Below, in pieces: positions 50,961 through 55,999 of a stretch of 55,999 nt of DNA. The DNA comes from Lachnospiraceae bacterium (GTDB lineage: Bacteria; Bacillota; Clostridia; Lachnospirales; Lachnospiraceae). The notes under the pieces are model-generated. The model was not told the DNA's origin, did no database searches, and saw nothing but the letters and a program-made list of their open reading frames with translations. Location of the stretch: NCBI GenBank assembly GCA_014804425.1, contig JAAUZV010000014.1:207965-263963 (forward strand). The letters run 5' to 3'. The position numbers and the translations under genes are program-made. Numbering within the stretch: the first letter of the stretch is position 1; each line of letters begins with the position of its first letter.

Positions 50961-53843
50961 TCAATCCGTGCTTTTTTGCGTTTTTCTGTGATTTTCCCTT
51001 TCCAACATTTTCCGGACATAGGCTCCCGTATAAGAGCCTTCCGCCTGCGCAACCTGTTCCGGCGTTCCTCTGGCGATCACTGTTCCGCCGCCGTCTCCGC
51101 CCTCCGGCCCCATATCAATGATATAGTCGGCTGTCTTGATCACGTCCAGGTTGTGCTCGATCACGACCACGGTATTGCCGCCGTCCGCAAGGCGGTGCAG
51201 AATGTCCACCAGCTTATGCACATCCGCGAAATGCAGCCCCGTCGTCGGTTCATCCATAATATAGATCGTGTGCCCCGTATCCCGTTTGGAAAGCTCCGTC
51301 GCAAGCTTGATGCGCTGCGCCTCACCGCCTGATAAGGTTGTGGAAGGCTGTCCTAAGCGGATGTAGGAAAGACCGACGTCATAAAGCGTCTCGATCTTTC
51401 TTCGAATGGACGGTACATTTTCAAAGAAGTGCACTGCTTCCTCCACCGTCATGTCCAACACGTCATAAATACTCTTCCCTTTATATTTCACATCCAGCGT
51501 TTCTCTATTGTAGCGTTTTCCTCCGCAGACCTCGCACGGCACATACACGTCGGGAAGAAAGTGCATTTCGATTTTGATGATGCCGTCTCCGCTGCACGCC
51601 TCGCAGCGCCCGCCTTTCACGTTAAAGCTGAATCGTCCCTTGCTGTAGCCGCGCGCCTTTGCATCCGTTGTGCCGGCAAACAGATCACGGATCTGATCGA
51701 ACACACCCGTATAGGTCGCCGGATTGGAGCGCGGCGTCCGTCCGATCGGCGACTGGTCGATATTGATGACCTTATCGAGCTTATCCACATGAAGGATCGT
51801 ATCATGCGCACCGGCGACGGTCCTCGCACGGTTCAGCTTCTTTGCCAGATGCTTATACAGAATTTCATTGACCAGAGAACTCTTTCCCGAACCGGAAACA
51901 CCTGTGACGCAGGTAAATACGCCAAGTGGAAAATCCACGTCGATATTTTTCAGGTTATGCTCTCTTGCGCCCTTGACCGTCAGAAAGCCGGTCGGCTTTC
52001 TTCTTGTCTCGGGTACGGGAATCCGTTTTGCACCGCTTAAATATTGTCCCGTTACGGATTCCTTCACTTTCATGATCTGCTCTGCCGTTCCCTGCGCTAT
52101 GACCTCGCCGCCGTGCTCGCCCGCACCCGGACCGATGTCCACAATATAATCCGCCTCAAGCATCGTATCCTCGTCGTGCTCCACAACGAGCACCGAATTT
52201 CCAAGATCCCGCAGCCGCTTCAATGTGGCGAGCAGCTTATCGTTATCGCGCTGATGCAGACCGATGCTCGGCTCATCCAAAATATAGCATACGCCGACAA
52301 GCCCCGAACCGATCTGCGTTGCCAGCCGGATCCGCTGCGCCTCGCCGCCCGATAAGCTTGCCGTTGCTCTGGAAAGACTTAAGTATTCCAGTCCCACATC
52401 GACCAGAAACCGCACGCGCGCCCGGATCTCTTTCAGAATCTGATCTCCGATCAGCAGCTGCTGCCTTGTCAGTTCCATCGTCTCAAGAAATGCCGACAAC
52501 GTTTTAACGGAAAGAGACGTGATCTCATAAATATTTTTGTCGCAGACCGTCACCGCAAGCGACGTCTTTTTTAAGCGCATGCCCTTGCAAAGCTTGCAGG
52601 GCGTGATCTTCATGAACGTCTCGTATTCCTGCTTCATCAAATCCGAACCGGTCTCGCGATACCGCTTCTGCATATTTTGAATCAGCCCTTCAAACGCGAC
52701 CGGATACACACCCTCACCGCGCTGTCCTTTATAATGCACTTTTACCTGACGCCCGTTTGTGCCGGAAATAATGATATTCTGAACCTCGTCCGAAAGTTCT
52801 TCAAACGGTGTGTCCAGAGAAAAATGATATTCCTTTGCCAATGCGCTGAGCAGCGCGTGGGTAAAGCTTCCCTCATCCGAGCTTGACTGCCAGCCCATCG
52901 CAACGATCGCACCCTGATTCAGACTTAAAGCGCGATCCGGTATCATCAGCTCGGGATCAAACTCCATCTTATAGCCGAGTCCGAAGCAGTCAGGGCAGGC
53001 ACCGAACGGATTATTGAAAGAAAAGCTCCTCGGCTCGATCTCCTCAATGCTGATCCCACAATCCGGGCAGGCAAAGCTCTGGCTGAACTGAAGCGGTTCC
53101 CCATCGATCACGTCAACCACCATCAGCCCTTCCGCCAGCTCAAGCGTATTCTCGATCGAGCTTGTCAGCCTGCTCTCAATCCCCGGCTTCACGATCAGAC
53201 GATCCACAACGATCTCTATGGTGTGCTTAATGTTTTTATCCAGCTTGATCTCCTCGGAAAGCTCATACATGCTGCCGTCCAAGATCACGCGCACATAGCC
53301 GCTCCTTGCGGCGCGGGAAAGCACCTTCGCATGCTCTCCTTTTTTGCCGCGGACGACGGGCGCGAGCAATTGTATTTTTGTTCCTTCCGCAAGCCCCATG
53401 ATCTGATCGCACATCTCATCGACCGTCTGCTTCCGGATCTCCCTGCCGCATTCCGGACAGTGCGGAATCCCGATGCGCGCGTAGAGCAGACGGAAATAAT
53501 CATAAATTTCCGTCACGGTTCCCACCGTCGAACGCGGGTTACGGTTTGTCGATTTCTGGTCTATCGAGATCGCCGGAGAAAGTCCCTCAATCTTTTCCAC
53601 GCTCGGCTTTTCCATCTGCCCCAAAAACTGTCTTGCGTAGGAGGACAACGACTCCATATAACGCCTCTGTCCTTCCGCATAGATCGTATCAAACGCCAGT
53701 GATGATTTCCCGGAGCCGGAAAGCCCCGTCAATACCACAAGCTGATTTCTCGGAATATCAATGTCAATCTGTTTCAGATTATGCTCCTTTGCTCCCCGGA
53801 TTCGGATACACTCCGTCGGTGCAAGCATCTTTTTTGCTGCCAT
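50961..53843 (-). CDS. uvrA: Excinuclease ABC subunit A
   Basis: 960 residues. Two ABC ATPase modules, Walker [15 protein letters not shown] near 38 and [14 protein letters not shown] near 655, signature segments [16 protein letters not shown] and [15 protein letters not shown], and zinc-binding Cys motifs ([30 protein letters not shown]). It finds DNA lesions with UvrB and starts nucleotide excision repair. The gene follows uvrB after 23 bases and shares its SOS-controlled promoter. Start ATG has AAAGGAG 10 bases upstream. Confidence 0.98.
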   Translation of the reverse strand: MAAKKMLAPTECIRIRGAKEHNLKQIDIDIPRNQLVVLTGLSGSGKSSLAFDTIYAEGQRRYMESLSSYARQFLGQMEKPSVEKIEGLSPAISIDQKSTNRNPRSTVGTVTEIYDYFRLLYARIGIPHCPECGREIRKQTVDEMCDQIMGLAEGTKIQLLAPVVRGKKGEHAKVLSRAARSGYVRVILDGSMYELSEEIKLDKNIKHTIEIVVDRLIVKPGIESRLTSSIENTLELAEGLMVVDVIDGEPLQFSQSFACPDCGISIEEIEPRSFSFNNPFGACPDCFGLGYKMEFDPELMIPDRALSLNQGAIVAMGWQSSSDEGSFTHALLSALAKEYHFSLDTPFEELSDEVQNIIISGTNGRQVKVHYKGQRGEGVYPVAFEGLIQNMQKRYRETGSDLMKQEYETFMKITPCKLCKGMRLKKTSLAVTVCDKNIYEITSLSVKTLSAFLETMELTRQQLLIGDQILKEIRARVRFLVDVGLEYLSLSRATASLSGGEAQRIRLATQIGSGLVGVCYILDEPSIGLHQRDNDKLLATLKRLRDLGNSVLVVEHDEDTMLEADYIVDIGPGAGEHGGEVIAQGTAEQIMKVKESVTGQYLSGAKRIPVPETRRKPTGFLTVKGAREHNLKNIDVDFPLGVFTCVTGVSGSGKSSLVNEILYKHLAKKLNRARTVAGAHDTILHVDKLDKVINIDQSPIGRTPRSNPATYTGVFDQIRDLFAGTTDAKARGYSKGRFSFNVKGGRCEACSGDGIIKIEMHFLPDVYVPCEVCGGKRYNRETLDVKYKGKSIYDVLDMTVEEAVHFFENVPSIRRKIETLYDVGLSYIRLGQPSTTLSGGEAQRIKLATELSKRDTGHTIYIMDEPTTGLHFADVHKLVDILHRLADGGNTVVVIEHNLDVIKTADYIIDMGPEGGDGGGTVIARGTPEQVAQAEGSYTGAYVRKMLERENHRKTQKSTD

Positions 53844-53866
53844 ACTCTCTGTACTCCTTTATTCTG

Positions 53867-55846
53867 TTATTCCTCCAGCCGTTTCTTTAGCTCCATCATC
53901 TTATCGCGAAGCTCCGCCGCCGTCTCAAAATCAAGCTCCGCCGCCGCTTTCTTCATCTTCTTCTGGACTGCCGCGATCAGCTTCTCCAGTTCTTCCTTTG
54001 TCATGGATTCGGGATCTTTTTCGAAGCGCACTTCCTCCTTGGCAATCTTCTTGCTGATGCTGATCAGATCCCGCACCGCCTTGCGGATCGTCTGCGGCGT
54101 GATCCCGTGCTCCTCATTATATTTCTGCTGGATACGGCGTCTGCGCTCCGTCTCCTCGATCGCCACGCGCATGGACTCCGTGATCTGATCCGCATACATA
54201 ATGACATGTCCGTCAGAATTACGTGCCGCACGTCCAATCGTCTGTATCAATGAAGTCTCCGACCTCAGAAAGCCCTCCTTATCCGCATCCAGAATCGCCA
54301 CCAGTGAGATCTCGGGAATGTCCAGACCTTCCCGCAGCAGGTTGATGCCGACGAGCACGTCGAACACATCCAGCCGCATGTCCCGTATGATCTCGGCACG
54401 TTCCAACGTGTCAATATCCGAATGCAGGTATTTGACACGGACGCCGACGTCCTTCATATACTCGGTCAGATCTTCCGCCATCCGCTTTGTGAGCGTCGTC
54501 ACAAGCACCTTGTTTTTGCGTTCCGTCTCCTTACGGATCTCGCCGATCAGATCGTCGATCTGCCCCTCGATCGGACGCACGAACACTTCGGGATCTAACA
54601 GTCCGGTCGGCCGGATGATCTGCTCCGTCCGCAGCAGCTCATGCTCCTGCTCGTAGACGTTCGGTGTTGCCGACACAAACAGCATCTGATCGATATGCTG
54701 CTCAAACTCCGCAAAATTCAACGGCCGGTTATCGAGCGCCGACGGCAGGCGGAACCCGTAATCAACAAGCGTTGTCTTGCGCGAACGGTCGCCCGCATAC
54801 ATGCCCCGGATCTGCGGGATCGTAATATGGGACTCGTCAATGATGATCAGATAGTCATCCTTAAAATAATCCATCAGACAGTGCGGCGGCTCCCCCGCCT
54901 TCGTGCCGTTCAAATGTCGTGAATAATTCTCAATGCCGGAGCAGAACCCCGTCTCGCGCAGCATCTCCACATCAAAATTCGTGCGCTCGGCAATGCGCTG
55001 CGCCTCTAACAGCTTGTCCTCCTGTTTAAAAAAAACGACCCGCTCCTTCAATTCCTCCTCGATCGCGTCGCAGGCGCGCCTGATCTTTTCCGGTGCAACA
55101 ACATAATGAGAGGCAGGAAAGATCATCACATGATCCAATACTGCGAGCGACTTTCCCGTCAGCGGCTCAACCTCTGTAATGCGGTCGATCTCGTCTCCGA
55201 AAAACTCAACCCGGATCAGTGCATCCCCGCCCTGCGCGGGATTGATCTCCAGCACGTCGCCATGCACGCGGAAGCAGCTTCGGTCAAGATCCAGATCGTT
55301 TCGCTCATACTGCATGTCGATCAGCTCCCGGATAACCTGATCTCTGTCCTTCGTCATACCCGGCCGCAGGGAAACCACCATTCCCATATAATCATCAGGG
55401 CTTCCCAAACCGTAAATACACGACACACTGGCAACCACGATCACGTCCTTCCGCTCGGTCAGCGATGCGGTCGCGGACAGGCGCAGCTTGTCAATCTCCT
55501 CATTTACGGCAGAGTCCTTTGCTATATAGGTGTCCGACGACGGCACATATGCCTCCGGCTGGTAATAATCATAATAGGAGACAAAATATTCGACTGCGTT
55601 ATTCGGGAAAAATTCCTTAAACTCCCCGTAAAGCTGTCCCGCAAGCGTCTTATTATGCGCAATGATCAGCGTCGGCTTATTCAATGCCTGTATGATATTC
55701 GCCATTGTAAAGGTCTTACCGGAACCGGTCACGCCGAGAAGCGTCTGGAATTGATTGCCCTGCTTAAAGCCTTCCACCAGCTCCGTGATCGCCTGCGGCT
55801 GATCGCCGGTAGGCACGTATTCCGAAACCAATTCAAAATGATCCAT
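53867..55846 (-). CDS. uvrB: Excinuclease ABC subunit B
   Basis: 659 residues from the ATG 55844-55846 (GGGAG about 8 bases ahead, [20 protein letters not shown]). Helicase-like motifs [12 protein letters not shown] (Walker A), [12 protein letters not shown] (beta hairpin that probes the DNA), IIIDESHIT (Walker B), and [16 protein letters not shown] (motif VI), plus the C-terminal UVR domain [27 protein letters not shown] that recruits UvrC. It verifies damage loaded by UvrA. First gene of uvrB-uvrA under the promoter and LexA-type box at 55945-55996. Confidence 0.98.
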   Translation of the reverse strand: MDHFELVSEYVPTGDQPQAITELVEGFKQGNQFQTLLGVTGSGKTFTMANIIQALNKPTLIIAHNKTLAGQLYGEFKEFFPNNAVEYFVSYYDYYQPEAYVPSSDTYIAKDSAVNEEIDKLRLSATASLTERKDVIVVASVSCIYGLGSPDDYMGMVVSLRPGMTKDRDQVIRELIDMQYERNDLDLDRSCFRVHGDVLEINPAQGGDALIRVEFFGDEIDRITEVEPLTGKSLAVLDHVMIFPASHYVVAPEKIRRACDAIEEELKERVVFFKQEDKLLEAQRIAERTNFDVEMLRETGFCSGIENYSRHLNGTKAGEPPHCLMDYFKDDYLIIIDESHITIPQIRGMYAGDRSRKTTLVDYGFRLPSALDNRPLNFAEFEQHIDQMLFVSATPNVYEQEHELLRTEQIIRPTGLLDPEVFVRPIEGQIDDLIGEIRKETERKNKVLVTTLTKRMAEDLTEYMKDVGVRVKYLHSDIDTLERAEIIRDMRLDVFDVLVGINLLREGLDIPEISLVAILDADKEGFLRSETSLIQTIGRAARNSDGHVIMYADQITESMRVAIEETERRRRIQQKYNEEHGITPQTIRKAVRDLISISKKIAKEEVRFEKDPESMTKEELEKLIAAVQKKMKKAAAELDFETAAELRDKMMELKKRLEE

Positions 55847-55944
55847 GAAAGTACTCCCAATCCTCACTCGTTTTAAACTCTATTGCTGCGCTCTTCTCTT
55901 CACCATTCCATCATTTTTTCACACTTCAACCATCTCGTCCTATG

Positions 55945-55973
55945 AGTATACCACAGCTTTTTTTTATTGTCTA
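55945..55973 (-). promoter_or_regulatory. Promoter of uvrB-uvrA
   Basis: Minus strand: -35 TAGACA, 17-base spacer, TGG then -10 TATACT (extended -10). Leader about 90 bases. Confidence 0.8.
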
Positions 55974-55982
55974 CACATTTGT

Positions 55983-55996
55983 CGAACATTTGTTCC
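55983..55996 (-). promoter_or_regulatory. LexA (SOS) box upstream of uvrB
   Basis: CGAACATTTGTTCC fits the Gram-positive LexA consensus CGAAC-RNRY-GTTYC in 13 of 14 positions. It lies nine bases upstream of the -35 element, so bound LexA would repress uvrB-uvrA until DNA damage. Confidence 0.82.
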
Positions 55997-55999
55997 TTC

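Noticed and set aside
50779-50964. TTG-start frame of 61 codons overlapping the uvrA stop (TTGA)
   Set aside because: No ribosome site, no recognised protein, and the same bases form strong RNA hairpins. Kept only as an alternative in the finding about the gap.

Overview
The window looks like chromosome of a motile Gram-positive Clostridia, most likely Lachnospiraceae. This rests on gene content: flagellar rod genes next to an MreB-like gene, a cdaA-cdaR-glmM block, a comF/yvyF pair, a Spo0A-type DNA-binding protein, YerB and DUF2304 families, strong AGGAGG ribosome sites and sigma-A promoters with 16-18 bp spacers. Species is inferred, not shown. Almost everything is on the minus strand, so transcription runs from right to left; only two genes (an AraC-type regulator and a YerB-like lipoprotein) are on the plus strand. 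I saw no rRNA, tRNA, CRISPR array or transposase.

Right part (about 36.6-56 kb) is housekeeping. uvrB-uvrA has a promoter with a LexA-type SOS box. After a 329-base structured gap comes mbl-flgF-flgG-flgJ. Then recD2-comFC-yvyF, two unknown membrane proteins, cdaA-cdaR-glmM (c-di-AMP synthesis, its regulator, and glucosamine-1-phosphate supply for the wall), ptsH (HPr) and leuA.

Left and middle parts (1-36.6 kb) are a large surface-polysaccharide region in several transcription units. Genes include a polyprenyl glycosylphosphotransferase that starts the chain, a Wzz-like chain-length protein, an EpsG-like polymerase, a Wzx-type flippase, many GT2/GT4 and GT-C glycosyltransferases, a GtrII-like transferase, an acyltransferase, GDP-L-fucose synthesis (manC, gmd, fcl), the last step of dTDP-L-rhamnose synthesis (rfbD), a polysaccharide pyruvyl transferase fused to an iron-sulfur FrhB-type domain, and a secreted glycosidase-like protein. 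The repeat unit may therefore contain fucose, rhamnose and an acidic or acyl substituent; this is inference.

Between manC and the Spo0A-like gene lies an accessory patch of three secreted proteins: a lipoprotein with a zinc-protease motif, a protein with two copies of an unrecognised module, and a protein with one copy of the same module plus a cysteine amidase domain. The patch is bounded by a near-perfect copy of the last codons and terminator of manC. Other features worth attention are a 16-bp iteron array between two divergent promoters (24.6 kb), a stand-alone Spo0A DNA-binding domain whose own promoter carries two 0A-like boxes exactly 20 bp apart, two membrane ORFs that become one when a G6 run loses one base, and a structured RNA-like intergenic region between uvrA and mbl.
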